A DNA stretch of 64,000 nt from Corella eumyota (GCA_963082875.1 OY720102.1:14978990-15042989); one strand, 5' to 3'; counted from the stretch's first letter, positions 1 through 12,458 are shown. The notes: generated by a model not told the origin, from the sequence alone. Translations and numbers: made by a program.

Positions 1-70
1 GTTTATAGCAGCTTACTTAAGGGTGCTACAGCATGGAAGCAGTGGGAATTGAACCCAAGACTTCATGTAT
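1..70 (-). mobile_element. Partial tRNA-derived SINE at the edge of array A
   Basis: On the minus strand this is the T-arm/B-box part and first body bases of the SINE found throughout the window. It runs straight into the 58-bp minisatellite without a break in homology. A near-identical stretch lies at 39430-39513. Confidence 0.7.
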
Positions 71-72
71 GC

Positions 73-3000
73 CATCAGTGGGAATCAAACTAAGGACCTC
101 ATGTTTTTACCTTAAGATACTATAACATGCCATCAGTGGGAATCAAACTAAGGACCTCAGGTTCTTACTTAAAGATCCTACAACATGCTATCAGTGGGAT
201 TCAAACTAAGGACCTCAGGTTCTTACTTAAAGATTCTACAACATGCCATCAGTGGGAATTAAACTAAGGACCTCAGGTTCTACTTAAAGATCCTACAACA
301 TGCCATCAGTGGGAATTAAACTAAGGACCTCAGGTTCTTACTTAAAGATACTGCAACATGCCATCAGTGAAAATCAAACCCAGGATCTCAGGTTCTTACT
401 TAAAGATCCTACAACATGCCATCAGTGGGAATTAAACTAAGGACCTCAGGTTCTACTTAAAGATGCTACAACATGCCATTAGTGGGAATCAAACTAAGGA
501 TCTCAGGTTCTTACTTAAAGATCCTACAACATGCCATCAGTGGGAATCAAACTAAAGACCTCAGGTTCTTACTTAAAGATTCTACAACATGGCATCAGTG
601 GAAATCAAATCCAGGATCTAAGGTTCTTACTAAAAGATTCTACAACATGCCATCAGTGGGAATCAAACTAAGGACCTCAGGTTCTTACTTAAAGATTCTA
701 CAACATGCCAGCAGTGGAAATCAAACCCAGGATCTCTGGTTCTTACTTAAAGATCCTACAACATGCCATCAGTGAAAATCAAACTAAGGACCTCAGGTTC
801 TTACTTAAAAATACTACAACATGTCATCAGTGGGAATCAAACTAAGGAACTCAGGTTCTTACTTAAAGATCCTACAACATGCCATCAGTGAAAATCAAAC
901 CAAGCACCACAGGTTCTACTTAAAGATCCTACAACATGCCATCAGTGGGAATCAAACTAAGGACCTCAGGTTCTAACTTAAAGATTCTACAACATGCCAG
1001 CAGTGGAAATCAAACCCAGGATCTCAGGTTCTTACTTAAAGATCCTACAACATGCCATCAGTGGGGTTCAAACTAAGGGCCTCAGGTTCTACTTAAAGAT
1101 GCTACAACATGCCATCAGTGGGAATTAAACTAAGGACCTCAGGTTCTACTTAAAGATCCTACAACATGCCATCAGTGGGAATTAAACTTAGGACCTTAGG
1201 TTCTTACTTAAAGATGCTACAACATGCCATCAGTGGGGTTCAAACTAAGGACCTCAGGTTCTTACTTAAAGATCTTACAACATGCCATCAGTGGAAATCA
1301 AACTAAGGACCTCAGGTTCTTACTTAAAGATCCTACAACATGCCCTCAGTGGGGTTCAAACTAAGGACCTCAGGTTCTACTTAAAGATGCTACAACATGC
1401 CATCAGTGGGAATTAAACTAAGGACCTCAGATTCTACTTAAAGATCCTACAACATGCCATCAGTGGGAAATAAACTTAGGACCTTAGGTTCTCACTTAAA
1501 GATGCTACAACATGCCATCAGTAGGAATTAAACTAAGGACCTCAGGTTCTTACTTAAAGATGCTACAACATGCCATCAGTGGGAATCAAACTAAGGACCT
1601 CAGGTTCTTACTTAAAGATCCTACAACATGCCATAAGTGGGAATCAAACTAAGGACCTCAGGTTCTTACTTAAAGATCCTACAACATGCCATCAGTTGGA
1701 ATCAAACTAAGGACCTCAGGTTCTACTTAAAGATGCTACAACATGCTATCAGTAGGAATTAAACTAAGGACCTCAGGTTCTACTTAAAGATGCTACAACA
1801 TGCCATCAGTGAAAATCAAACTAAGGACCTTAGGTTCTACTTAAAGATGCTACAACATGCTATCAGTGGGAATTAAACTAAGGACCTCAGGTTCTACTTA
1901 AAGATCCTACAACATGCCATCCGTGGAAATTAAACTTAGGACCTTAGGTTCTTACTTAAAGATCCTACAACATGCCATCAGTAGGAATTAAACTAAGGAC
2001 CTCAGGTTCTTACTTAAAGATGCTACAACATGCCATCAGTGGGAATCAAACTAAGGACCTCAGGTTCTACTTAAAGATGCTACAACATGCAATCAGTAGG
2101 AATTAAACTAAGGACCTCAGGTTCTACTTAAAGATGCTACAACATGCCAACAGTGAAAATCAAACTAAGGACCTCAGGTTCTACTTAAAGATGCTACAAC
2201 ATGCTATCAGTGGAAATTAAACTAAGGACCTCAGGTTCTACTTAAAGATCCTACAACATGCCATCAGTGGGAATTAAACTTAGGACCTTAGTTTCTTACT
2301 TAAAGATGCTACAACATGCCATCAGTAGGAATTAAACTAAGGATCTCAGGTTCTTACTTAAAGATGCTACAACATGCCATCAGTGGGAATTAAACTTAGG
2401 ACCTTAGGTTCTTACTTAAAGATCATACAACATGCCATCAGTAGGAATTAAACTAAGGACCTCAGGTTCTACTTAAAGATCCTACAACATGCCATTAGTG
2501 GGAATTAAACTTAGGACCTTAGGTTCTTACTTAAAGATGCTACAACATGCCATCAGTGGGAATTAAACTTAGGACCTTAGGTTCTTACTTAAAGATGCTA
2601 CAACATGCCATCAGTGGGAATCAAACTAAGGACCTCAGGTTCTTACTTAAAGATCCTACAACATGCTATCAGTGGGATTTAAACTAAGGACCTCAGGTTC
2701 TTACTTAAAGATCCTACAACATGCCATCAGTGGGAATTAAACTAAGGACCTCAGGTTCTTACTTAAAGATCCTACAACATGCCATCAGTGGAAATCAAAC
2801 TAAGGACCTCAGGTTCTTACTTAAAGATCTTACAACATGCCATCAGTAGGAATTAAACTAAGGACCTCAGGTTCTACTTAAAGATGCTACAACATGCTAT
2901 CAGTAGAAATTAACCTAAGGACCTCAGGTTCTACTTAATAATGCTACAACATGCCATCAGTGAAAATCAAACTAAGGACCTCAGGTTCTACTTAAAGATG

Positions 3001-4178
3001 CTACAACATGCTATCAGTGGAAATTAAACTAAGGACCTCAGGTTCTACTTAAAGATGCTACAACATGCCATCAGTGAGAATCAAACTAAGGACCTCAGGT
3101 TCTACTTAAAGATGCTACAACATGCTATCAGTGGGAATTAAACTAAGGACCTCAGGTTCGACTTAAAGATGCTACAACATGCCATCAGTGGGAATCAAAC
3201 TAAGAACCTCAGGTTCTTACTTAAAGATGCTACAACATGCCATCAGTGGGTTGCAAACTAAGGACCTCAGGTTCTTACTTAAAGATGCTACAACATGCCA
3301 TCAGTGGGAATCAAACTAAGGACCTCAGGTTCTACTTAAAGATACTACAACATGCCATCAGTGGGAATTAAACTAAGGACCTCAGGTTCTACTTAAAGAT
3401 GCTACAACATGCCATCAGTGGGAATCAAACTAAGGACCTCAGGTTCTACTTAAAGATCCTACAACATGCCATCAGTGGGAATCAAACTAAGGACCTCAGG
3501 TTCTTACTTAAAGATCCTACAACATGCCATCAGTGGGAATCAAACTAAGAACCTCAGGTTCTACTTAAATATTATACAACATGCCATCAGTGGGAATTAA
3601 ACTAAGGACCTCAGGTTCTTACTTAAAGATCCTACAACATGCTATCAATGGGAATTAAACTAAGGACCTCAGGTTCTACTTAAAGATGCTACAACATGCC
3701 ATCAGTGGGAATCAAACTTAAGGACCTCAGGTTCTACTTAAAGATCCTACAACATGCCATCAGTGGGAATCAAACTAAGGACCTCAGGTTCTTACTTAAA
3801 GTTCCTACAACATGTCATCAGTGAAAATCAAACTTAGGACCTTAGGTTCTTACTTAAAGATCCTACAACATGCCATCAGTGGGAATCAAACTTAGGACCT
3901 CAGGTTCTTACTTAAAGATTATACAACATGCCATCAGTGAAAATCAAACTTAGGACCTCAGGTCCTTACTTAAAGATTATACAACATGCCATCAGTGAAA
4001 ATCAAACTTAGGACCTCAGGTCCTTACTTAAAGATTATACAACATACCATCAGTGAAAATCAAACTTAGGACCTTAGGTTCTTACTTAAAGATCCTACAA
4101 CATGCTACCAGTGGGAATCAAACTAAGGACCTCAGGTTCTTACTTAAAGATTCTACAACATGCCATCAGTGGGTTTAG
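73..4178 (-). repeat. Minisatellite array A, 57-58-bp unit, about 70 copies
   Basis: A head-to-tail array whose unit carries CCATCAGTGGGAATCAAACT and ends near TTCTTACTTAAAGATCCTAC. Units are 58 bp, or a base or two shorter where TTCTTACTT becomes TTCTACTT. Read on the minus strand the unit contains GGTTTGATTCC, close to the tRNA B box, and matches the SINE from the T arm into its body. Short ORFs here, such as 473-775, are translations of the repeat and not genes. Confidence 0.9.
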
Positions 4179-4184
4179 AAATGA

Positions 4185-4545
4185 TTTAACATATTGTAAT
4201 ATTATCGCCCCTATTTTTGTATATATATTGTTATCAATAAAGTATGTTAGCCAGAATTGTATTTGAATAAGGTTTTACCTAGGAATATATTTAAGAATTT
4301 TAATCCATTGCTGGACCCTTCAGCCACCTTCCTAACCCAATTCCCTACAATAACTAAATATCTATGATAAAATTAATTTTACAATTAAGTTTTAGCACTT
4401 TAAAAATGCCACTGTATTAAATATACTTGTTTATATAAGTAACAATGTTAATAAACCATACAAAATAGACTTGCAAGGTTTAAAAAGTTAATTAATTATC
4501 TTAAAATTGTTTTTATTTTAGTTTTGAGGTTCTAACAGTAAGCCG
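4185..4545. repeat. Right part of the intron 1 element (block 1)
   Basis: Homologous to 29771-30144 and 47265-47634. In the other blocks this is the right end of a longer TIR-like element. Here the minisatellite replaces its left part. The right end (near 4525-4545) is the inverted copy of GCTTACTGTTAGAACCTC, which begins the element at 28084 and 44846. Confidence 0.55.
4256..4301 (+). ncRNA. Spliced-leader-like sequence, one mismatch
   Basis: Positions 4256-4271 match the 16-base Ciona spliced leader except at the fourth base (G for C), and are followed by GT as an SL donor would be. The interval is set to the approximate length reported for Ciona SL RNA. No Sm site or convincing 3' stem-loop is recognised, so this may be a pseudogene. 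Confidence 0.35.
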
Positions 4546-4588
4546 ATGATATTACTATTATTTAACAAATGTAAAGTAACCAAAATAC

Positions 4589-5018
4589 CTGCTTTATCAG
4601 GAAAAACTCGTTTTATTACTGCAACAATTTCATCATGACACGAACACTCTCCAGTAGCCCCAACTGACCCAACTTCACCCTTAGGACCTATGGGGCCAAT
4701 TTCACCCCTGAAACCTTGTTCACCTCTAACGCCAGCGCCCCCAACTGACCCAATTTCACCCTTAGGACCTATGGGGCCAATTTCACCCATGAAACCTTGC
4801 TCACCCCTGGCACCAGGACCCCCAATTGCCCCAATTTCACCCCTTGAACCTTTTTCACCTTTCTCCCCAGCTGGGCCAAGCTTTCCTGGTCTACCTTGTT
4901 TAGTTTCAGAAGGTTCATGAGCAGATGCAGTGGGACATGCACTAAAACAAACTTGGTTGTTTTGGGATGCAGCTAAGCATAACCAGAAGCACAAAAACAT
5001 AAATAATTTCAAACTCAT
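4589..5018 (-). CDS. Secreted collagen-like protein, exon 1 only (locus 1)
   Basis: First coding exon of a collagen/discoidin gene; the intact relative is at 43309-48113. It begins MSLKLFMFLCF, a hydrophobic signal peptide of about 18 residues, then a Cys-containing stretch (CFSAC) and 28 uninterrupted Gly-X-Y triplets, then CSC. The reading frame continues to 4518, but a GTATTTTG donor after codon 143 (phase 1) matches the donor at locus 3, so coding most likely stops at 4589. The exon is 430 bp, the same length as at locus 3. No discoidin exons lie between here and the left edge; intron 1 is filled by array A. Such architecture suggests a secreted trimer. Whether this locus still has downstream exons outside the window cannot be seen. 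Confidence 0.7.
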
Positions 5019-5321
5019 TTCGGCAAGTTTTAAGTTACAATTGTTTTATTCTAAACTCATTTAACAAGCTAGTTATATTTTTTTTATTAATATTTATCAC
5101 TAATAATTGAAAATAACTTTCCGTCTGTTCCGACATTTTTGTATCAAAACACGCAGGTACCAAAACGCACCAAAAATTATATCTTGATTAATTTTCAAAT
5201 CGGCTGCAATTTAAAAATAATTAAAAACTTTTTAAACGAGATATGACGACACTATGACGTAACAATAATAGCAACGCTGCATTAAAATACTTATTCGAAT
5301 TGTTGTCTAACAAGATTTGAC

Positions 5322-5585
5322 GCTATAGTTTAATTGTGATGTCATAATCTACTAAAGTAACGACAAAGCCCACTATAGTTAAATTGTGATGTCATAATCT
5401 ACTAAAGTAACGACAAAGCCCGCTGTAGTTTAATTGTGATGTCATAATCCACCAAAGTAACAACATAGCCCGCTATAGTTAAATTGTGATGTCATAATCT
5501 ACCAAAGTAACGACAAAGCCCGCTATAGTTAAATTGTGATGTCATAATCTACTAAAGTGACGACAAAGCTCGCTATCGGAGCCGC
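5322..5585. repeat. 50-bp tandem repeat, about 5 copies
   Basis: The unit contains AATTGTGATGTCATAATCTA followed by AAAGTAACGACAAAGCCCGC. It lies between the collagen-like exon 1 (its 5' side) and the BEL fossil. The same array occurs at 30832-31090, and a single unit at about 48342-48392. Confidence 0.85.
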
Positions 5586-5594
5586 AAAGCGAAT

Positions 5595-7700
5595 CAGCTA
5601 TTGTGCCATGCAACGAGGTTTCCCGTAACAGCGTTAAAAATGTGAAATGTTTCAAGATTGTGCCAGTTAAAGTGTGGGGCAACAATCAAAGTAATTTTGT
5701 GAACGCTTTTCTGGATGACGGTTCAAATACAAGTATTTGTACTGCAAGCCTTGTTAAGAAATTAGAAGGAGACAAAAGAACACACCGAGCTTTATACAGC
5801 AAATTAAGTAACTAGTCATGGGAGCCGAGTTGACTCACTGTATGTAAAAGAGGTCAAACCGAATCGTTTATTGTCGAAAAGCTTTTGGTACTTGATCATA
5901 TTGTCAATATAGGTAACAGCATTACAACCAAGAAAGTGGCAAACATGTATCCGCATCTGCATAACCTAAAGTTTTCTGAACTTAAAACAAAATCAGTGGA
6001 GCTACTTCTGGGAAACAATGTTCACGATGCATTCAGGGTTTCTGAATGGCGTTACGGCAAAAAGTGCCAGCCTTTCGGTCCGCATACGGCGTTGAGTTGG
6101 GCGTTGTTTGGCTCAGACCTTAACCCAAGAAAATCGTCCCAACAAACTAATGTTAACTTTATGCATGAGCCTGAACAAGTATCGACATCATGCAACAAAA
6201 TTTCAGATGTTTTTTTCGAGCAATTTTCACGATCTTGATTGTGCGCTAAAGAGCGAAATGTCATTAAACGACAAAAGTACGTTGAAAATTATGAACAAAA
6301 CAGTTTCGCGAAATGGCTGACACTATGAAATTGGATTACTCTGGAAAAAGAAATATATTAAACTTTTAAAGAATAGAAAAATGACACTTCAAAGGCTACA
6401 ATCTTTGAAGAAGAAGTTTATTGCTAACCCTAAAACTTTTAGGCAATATAGGGAAGAAATCGATGAATATGTAAAATAAGGACATGTGACTGTATTGGCT
6501 AATAGGAATTGTGTAAACGATATAACGTGGTATATACCACACCACTGTACGGGCCCTAAGTTCATTATAGTGTTTGATTGTGTTGCAAAACACTGCGTTG
6601 TTTCTTTTAATGACGTTTTATTACAAGGACTTTACTAACAGCCTCGTGGAAGTGCTTTTACGATCTGGTTCCAGAACTATATATTAACACTTGGAATAAT
6701 TGGCTTAACACTCTTGTTGATTGAGAGAACATTAGTATACCCAGATGTTTTAAACCTTAATATTGATTATGGTTGTATTTAGTTTTATCGCTGAAAGAAC
6801 TGAAGCCCGGTTTTAGTCAAATGCAATATGTACGTTGGTGGCAGGCTACATAATTCAACCGTCCCTCTAATCACCGAACATCCGATGATTCTTCCATCTA
6901 ACCAGGTTGTAACCGAGATCATTGTAACAAAGTATCATGGCATGGGCATTCGGAAACAATTCATGTCTTGTCCGACATTGATGGCTGAGGTGGAACGAAT
7001 TTTAAACAGCAGACCTCTGGTGCCACTCAGCGACGACTGCAAGGATGAATTGGCATTGATGCCAAGTATGTTGCTGAACAATGGACAACGACCTGCCTCC
7101 AGACACGTTTGTCAAGGAAGACAGTTACAGACGATCTTGGAAGTTCCACTTCTTGCTGATCAATTTTGAGGGAGATTGACAAAGAAGTATTTGCCTTCGT
7201 CATAATTGCGACAAAAATGGCTTCAGCCGATGAGGAATTTCACGGTTGGCGACGTGGTTCGTTAACGCAAAGAGAGGACTCTGGCCGAAAGGGATCATCC
7301 AGAAGTTAGACAAGAACGGGATGGTGCGCCGTGTGCAGGTGCGCACTGCATATGCTACCTCAACCCGAGACAAAGTTTGCCTTCTAGAAGGGGTCGCATT
7401 AATTCTGTATTTTCTATGTTTTTTGTATTCGCGCCTGCCTCACAGTTTTCTTCTTTACACATTCATATTAATTTCGTAGAATACATTTTTGTGATATGGT
7501 GTGCCTTGTATTGCATGAACTGGGCTTGCTACCTTATAGAAGTAACATTAGTTTTATCGTTATGTTGACTGAAGACTTTGTGTGTTTGTTGTAGTTTCGA
7601 GTGTATAGTTATTGTGTTTATTTCTTGTATTTTGTTATCGTATAATAAACATTTTTGTTGTTAAATGCCCTAGTGTTAGTTAATTTTGTCATTTGGGGCC
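5595..7700 (+). mobile_element. BEL/Pao LTR retrotransposon fossil (block 1)
   Basis: Degraded pol of a BEL/Pao-type retroelement. The left part resembles the aspartic protease region (FLDDGS, then a WRYGKKCQPFGPH-like stretch and ALSWALFGSD). The right part resembles the integrase end (VGGRL, HPMILP, EVERILNSRPL). It is broken in several places. A purine-rich tract near 7690 followed by TGTT could mark the start of a 3' LTR; no 5' LTR is seen. It predates the segmental duplication, because related copies sit at the same place in blocks 2 and 3. Confidence 0.75.
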
Positions 7701-7703
7701 GGT

Positions 7704-7870
7704 ATGTTATTTCCCCAGCTGCGGGAGTCTTTTCACTCTCCATCGTCATTTATAACACATATGTTGTTTAGTTTATCGATTATGTTTTGTATTTTCTTTA
7801 TTGTTTGTGTGCGCTTTCTTCTATTTCTATTTTACTTTAAATAACTAGCAATATAACTTTTTGGTCGAAT
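7704..7870 (+). other. Possible remnant of a BEL 3' LTR
   Basis: Begins TGTT directly after a GGGGCCGG purine-rich tract, the usual place for a 3' LTR. No matching upstream LTR is present and the right border is obscured by the fold-back element, so this is only a suggestion. Confidence 0.25.
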
Positions 7871-7871
7871 A

Positions 7872-8213
7872 CCAGACACTTCGGCCCCCGAAAACCTCGG
7901 CCAAGACACTTCGGCCCGAAGATTTTTTTTTTAAACAGCGGGGAGTTTGCATTTTAATTACCGCGAAAAATTTTATTTTTGCGTATTTATATACAGTTTT
8001 TTAGTTTGGAAAATTAAAAAATTGACACAAGAAAAAAAAAATTAACATGTTCTTGCACATTATTCTTTAAAAAAATTCTTAATTTACTGTTTATTTTATT
8101 TCAAATACTGTCTAAAAAACTGTATAGGAATACGCGAAAATAAAATTTTTCGCGGTAATTTAAATGCAAACTTTCCGCTGTTCTAAAAAAATTCTTCGGG
8201 CCGAAGTGTCTGG
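7872..8213. mobile_element. Fold-back (long-TIR) non-autonomous element
   Basis: Arms of about 105 bp at 7901-8005 and 8110-8213 are inverted copies of each other. They begin at AGACACTTCGGCCCGAAG and run past ACCGCGAAAAATTTTATTTT. An extra partial copy of the terminus lies at 7872-7900. No coding capacity. Right arms of related copies occur at 32150-32246 and 50965-51063, where the left arm has been replaced. Confidence 0.75.
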
Positions 8214-8860
8214 TTACATTTTGGTCAGTTCGGTGGTCGTAAAAACTTATAAAAAAGTAAGACCGAAGTAAGGTTTAACATATAATTAGACTTTCGCTTC
8301 CATACTTAATTTGTTGATTAAATACTTTGTAGTTTGTGTTTCGTATCATATAGTTTATGTCGCATCTTTGTTTTAATTAAGTGTGGCCTTCTTATCGATG
8401 CCCATCTTTACAGCGTACTCTATTGGGGTTTAATAATTGTTTAAGCCATAGTAGGAGTTTATTAGATCCTACGTTATTCAAGATATAAACTGCAGTCAAC
8501 TAATCAAAAATTTCGCCAGATTCATCTCGCGGTGCTGCGATTTTTAAAATTATTCCTCCTTTCTAGTTATATAGCCCATGAGCCACCTCTGTTATCTACA
8601 CCTCAAAAACTGATAAAATATAATCTGACAACAACCTTACGTTAAAATAAAATTAAAATGTACGACCCTGAGCCCCACTGTTTAAAAATAAGTTTTGTTT
8701 ATAAATTCTGGTATTTTTTCGTAAAGTTATTCTATATATACCTTAACCTAGCAATCAAAATGGGATCCCAGCAAAAGAACACTCGTTTATAAATGCTGGT
8801 TTGAAACAGGTAGAAAAAGGCAATCTTTAAATTTAGGAGAATTAGTCACAAGTTTTTTTT
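8214..8860. other. Non-coding duplicated spacer
   Basis: No gene recognised. Nearly the same sequence is at 32247-32903 and 51064-51710, so this is part of the three-block duplication. Confidence 0.7.
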
Positions 8861-9123
8861 GTATATATCTTTATTCTCGACGTGGAAGGTCGATTGCGCG
8901 AACTAAACATAGAGTTACCCAGTTTCGAGTTGCATTTAACAGTTTAGGATATTATAGATTATAATTTCCCGATAATTATGCTGCTGATTAAATGCTGACT
9001 CAGCAGGAGTTTTCACCGTTTATAGCACTTTACTCGAGGGCGCTACAGCATAAGAGCAGTGGGGATTGAACCCACGACATCATGTTGGTGCAGCAAGTCT
9101 TCTTACAACTACACCACGCTGCC
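8861..9123 (-). mobile_element. tRNA-derived SINE, near full length
   Basis: Read on the minus strand it starts with a tRNA-like head (GGCAGCGTGGTGTAG, B box GGTTCAATCCC). Next come the body (AGTAAAGTGCTATAAACGGT) and a 3' end matching TCGAGGATAAAGATATATAC. It is the counterpart of 32904-33164 and 51711-51972, so it was inserted before the duplication. Confidence 0.85.
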
Positions 9124-9736
9124 AAATGTTTAATAATTACCAATAATTATTATTTTTTCAAATTAAATAAAAACCAAAAAAACATTTAAAAAAAATTGTT
9201 CTGTTGCTAGGACATCGAACTAAAATTAAAAGCAACAAAATGTAAAAAATTTAAAAACCAAACCAACTTTTAAACAACGAAATTTTCAAGTTAATTTTAT
9301 TACATTTTAAAGCAGTTAGTTATCCCATACCAAACAACTTGGTAGTTTACATTAAACTGATTAAGTATTTTCAACATGGTGGTGTCAGCTAAATATGACG
9401 CAAAACCTGATGACGAATATTTATTTATATTGTAAGCGAATATGTTATAAGGTTGTTGAACTTGGTTAATCATTTATAATATCGATAAATTAAACTCGTT
9501 GGTATCAGCTAGGACAAATATTGATGGCTGCATAACAGGAAGTTCTTTATAACACTTGATGTTTTTATAAGGTCAATTTCAGCTGTGATTGCAAAAATTC
9601 TGCAAAATATTTACGCAATATTTGCGAAATTCTCGTAAATTTGTGTTTACCGAATTGCAACATTTTGAAGACGTTGAACTAAAGTCAATATAATAAACAT
9701 GTTGTTTACATGTTTATAATTATTTACTAACTTTCA
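9124..9736. other. Non-coding duplicated spacer
   Basis: AT-rich with no gene recognised. Homologous to 33165-33770 and 51973-52588. Confidence 0.65.
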
Positions 9737-9737
9737 G

Positions 9738-9895
9738 GCCTTACACGAATGCTACAAAATGCCAGCAGTGAGAATCAAACCCAGAATCTCAGGCCTTACA
9801 CGAATGCTACAAAATGCCAGCAGTGGGAATCAAACCCAGGACCTCAGGCCTTACACGAATACTACAAAATGCCAGCAGTGGGAATCAAACCCAGC
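9738..9895 (-). repeat. 55-bp minisatellite, about 3 copies
   Basis: Unit includes TGCTACAAAATGCCAGCAGT and GGAATCAAACCCAGGATCTC. It is a shorter relative of the 58-bp family, again with a B-box-like GGTTTGATTCC on the minus strand. Same position as 33770-33990 and 52590-53305. Confidence 0.85.
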
Positions 9896-10010
9896 CTTTT
9901 CAACCAAAAATCAATTTATAGAAATCATGTCTTTAACATTTAAATATTTTAATAACTGTAAAAGCATAGTTGCATAAAAACAAAAAAACTTTCTACAGTA
10001 TTTTAATAAT

Positions 10011-10396
10011 TAGTAATGTGCCGATCGCCGTTTTTTTTCGGATCAGATAACGATCGGATAACGTGTCCGAACAATCGATAACTTTATTGTCACTAAATAC
10101 AAAAAAAAATTGACCTTGTATGTTAAACACTTCTACTTATTCACACGTTTAAATATTTAACCGTAATATTCAGTATAATTTACAAGAACTAAAAACAATT
10201 TTATCAGCGCGGAAATAAAGCGCTGTAAAAGTTTATGGAAATCTATGTGGTTAAGGCATGTAAAGTGTTTATTTGTGACGTAAAATTAAATGTGACGTAA
10301 TTACCGATCTGCCGATTTTGGACCTTGATCGGGTGATCGCAAAATACCTTCAAAAATCAGGGATTTACGATCACCATTTTGATCGGCACATCACTA
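10011..10396. mobile_element. hAT-type MITE with 8-bp target duplication
   Basis: Terminal inverted repeats TAGTAATGTGCCGATC and GATCGGCACATCACTA flank 386 bp of non-coding DNA. The element is flanked on both sides by TTAATAAT (10003-10010 and 10397-10404). An 8-bp target site duplication and this TIR style fit the hAT superfamily. The copy at 34101-34481 has the same flanks, so both descend from one insertion. Confidence 0.85.
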
Positions 10397-10404
10397 TTAA
10401 TAAT

Positions 10405-10838
10405 TTGCATTTTCGACAAAATAATCTTAAAAAATAGATGATATCAATTTTATAGTTCTCGAAAATTTTAAAAGAAGTAACAAAAACAAAATATATTTCA
10501 GAAATATAAAACAATAATAATTTCTCATAAAATATGGAGTAATTATAAAGTAAGGGAATACAAAATCTTAAAAGTAATAAAAACTGTAAAATTAACATTA
10601 TTTAAATTTCTGTTTAGTTAATATAAATTAGAAAATAAAAACAGCAAGAATGGCAACAAATAATTTAGGAACTAAAATAACTCACTAGTATAATATTAAA
10701 AATAACAAAAAAAAATTTTCGAAAAAAAATATAAAAAAAATTTTACTAATAAATATTTAATAAAATTAAAATATTGTCATGATAAAATTTTTTAAATTTT
10801 TAAATGTTTAACATAATTTAAAAACTTTTTTTTTCAAT
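10405..10838. other. AT-rich 3' flank of transporter copy 1
   Basis: No gene recognised. Homologous to 34490-34928 in block 2. Confidence 0.6.
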
Positions 10839-11049
10839 TTAAAGTTTCGTTTTATTAACTATCGCTTCACTTTCTTCACAATTATTCGCTTCAATGCTCA
10901 TGTGCGGTGAACCACGCAGAAGAGAAATTTGAGTCAACAAAAAGAAAAAAGAACCTGAAATTAGAAAAAAGTTTTCGTAAAAACTAAAACATAAATTGAA
11001 CCAGGTTTAAAAATCAAACTATATAAACCAATAAAATATTATTTAAAAA

Positions 11050-11290
11050 ACTTGGCTTTGCTGCATGAGGTCGTGGGTTCGATTCCCACTGCTCTCAAGC
11101 TGTAACGTTATTGAGTAAGGTGCTATAAACTCCTGCTAAGCCAGCACTTAATCAGCAGCTTAATTATCGACAATTATAATCTTTATAATATTCCAAACTG
11201 GCACAGGCAACTCGAGACTGGGTCAGGGTAACATATATACCTCCATGTTTAGGCTGTAAAGTTGACCTTCCCACATCGAGGATAAACAAT
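11050..11290 (+). mobile_element. SINE in intron 9 of transporter copy 1
   Basis: Lacks most of the 5' head; B box GGTTCGATTCC and body intact. Counterpart of 35151-35388. Confidence 0.8.
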
Positions 11291-11900
11291 TATAAAGAAA
11301 AAAAAACTTACTAGCCAAGTAAAATCCTGGGTAAACGATGTACAGTGCTTCCCTGAAACCTAAAACTTTGATCATAGGTGGTACTATAAGAGGGGCATTC
11401 CCTCCAATATCATTGATCACAAAAATAAACATAGCGATCGCTGTCGCGCGTGACTGGGCAGGAAAGAACTCAACCAAAACAGTGAACAAAACTCCGAACC
11501 ACATTTCCGCTGTGTTTTAAATAAAATTTGATTACAATAAAGTCATCGAAACTGGGTCGGGGTAACTGTTGTTACTCTTAAAAAAATATAAAACTATTTA
11601 CCGAATGAATAAGCTTCAAAGAGCGAAATAAAAGCATAAGGCGGGAAAAAGTAAAACGTTCCCGCCGCTAGAGGGCAGGCTATTGCTTGACTAACGACCA
11701 AAACCCACAATCTTGTTCGTACACCTAAAAAAATTTGATTTAAAATTAAACCCCCAAAAAAATGGAATATTTCTAAATACAAATCTACAAAATTTTTGTT
11801 ATATTAATAACACTGTCAATTTACAAATAATAGGACATTTATATTAACCCCCTTATACCCTATCCCTTCTCTGAAAATAAAACTGTTTTATTGTACTTAT

Positions 11901-12156
11901 TTATCTTTAACATGGGAAGGTCGAATGCACAACCTAAACATAGAGTAACATCAGTTACCCCGACCCGGTCTCAAGTTGACAGTTAGGGATATATTAATTT
12001 CTCAATAATTAAGCTGCTGATCAAGTGCTGGCTCAGCAGAAGTTAATATCGTTTATAGCGCCTTACTTAAGGGCTCTACAGCATGGAAGCAGTGGGGATC
12101 GAACAACAGAACTTATGTAGTAAAGACAAGGGTTTTGACCACTACACCATGCTGCC
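11901..12156 (-). mobile_element. SINE in intron 7 of transporter copy 1
   Basis: Near full length with head and 3' tail. Counterpart of 35996-36246. Confidence 0.8.
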
Positions 12157-12458
12157 AACCTTCAATTTATGTCAAAATTTTCAGATAATGCCATTTTCGA
12201 AAACTATTTTAGAAAAGTGTCCATTCAGTAAAATCGAATTTTTAATAATATGATCAAAATAAAGATTACCGTATTTAGAAGCGAGTAAATCGGACAAAAT
12301 TCCACCAGTGATTATCCCAATCGTTCCACCAACGATGGAAGTTAAACTCATCCACAACCCCACCTCTGTGCCGGGGTAATATTGATCAAAATATAACTGA
12401 CTGTTGTAAGACCAACAAAAACTTGCTGAAAAAATTAAAATTTGATTTAGATTTTGTT

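Noticed and set aside
4690-4920. Pro-rich plus-strand ORFs (also 30177-30431 and 47785-48015)
   Set aside because: They are the antisense of the Gly-X-Y collagen coding sequence.
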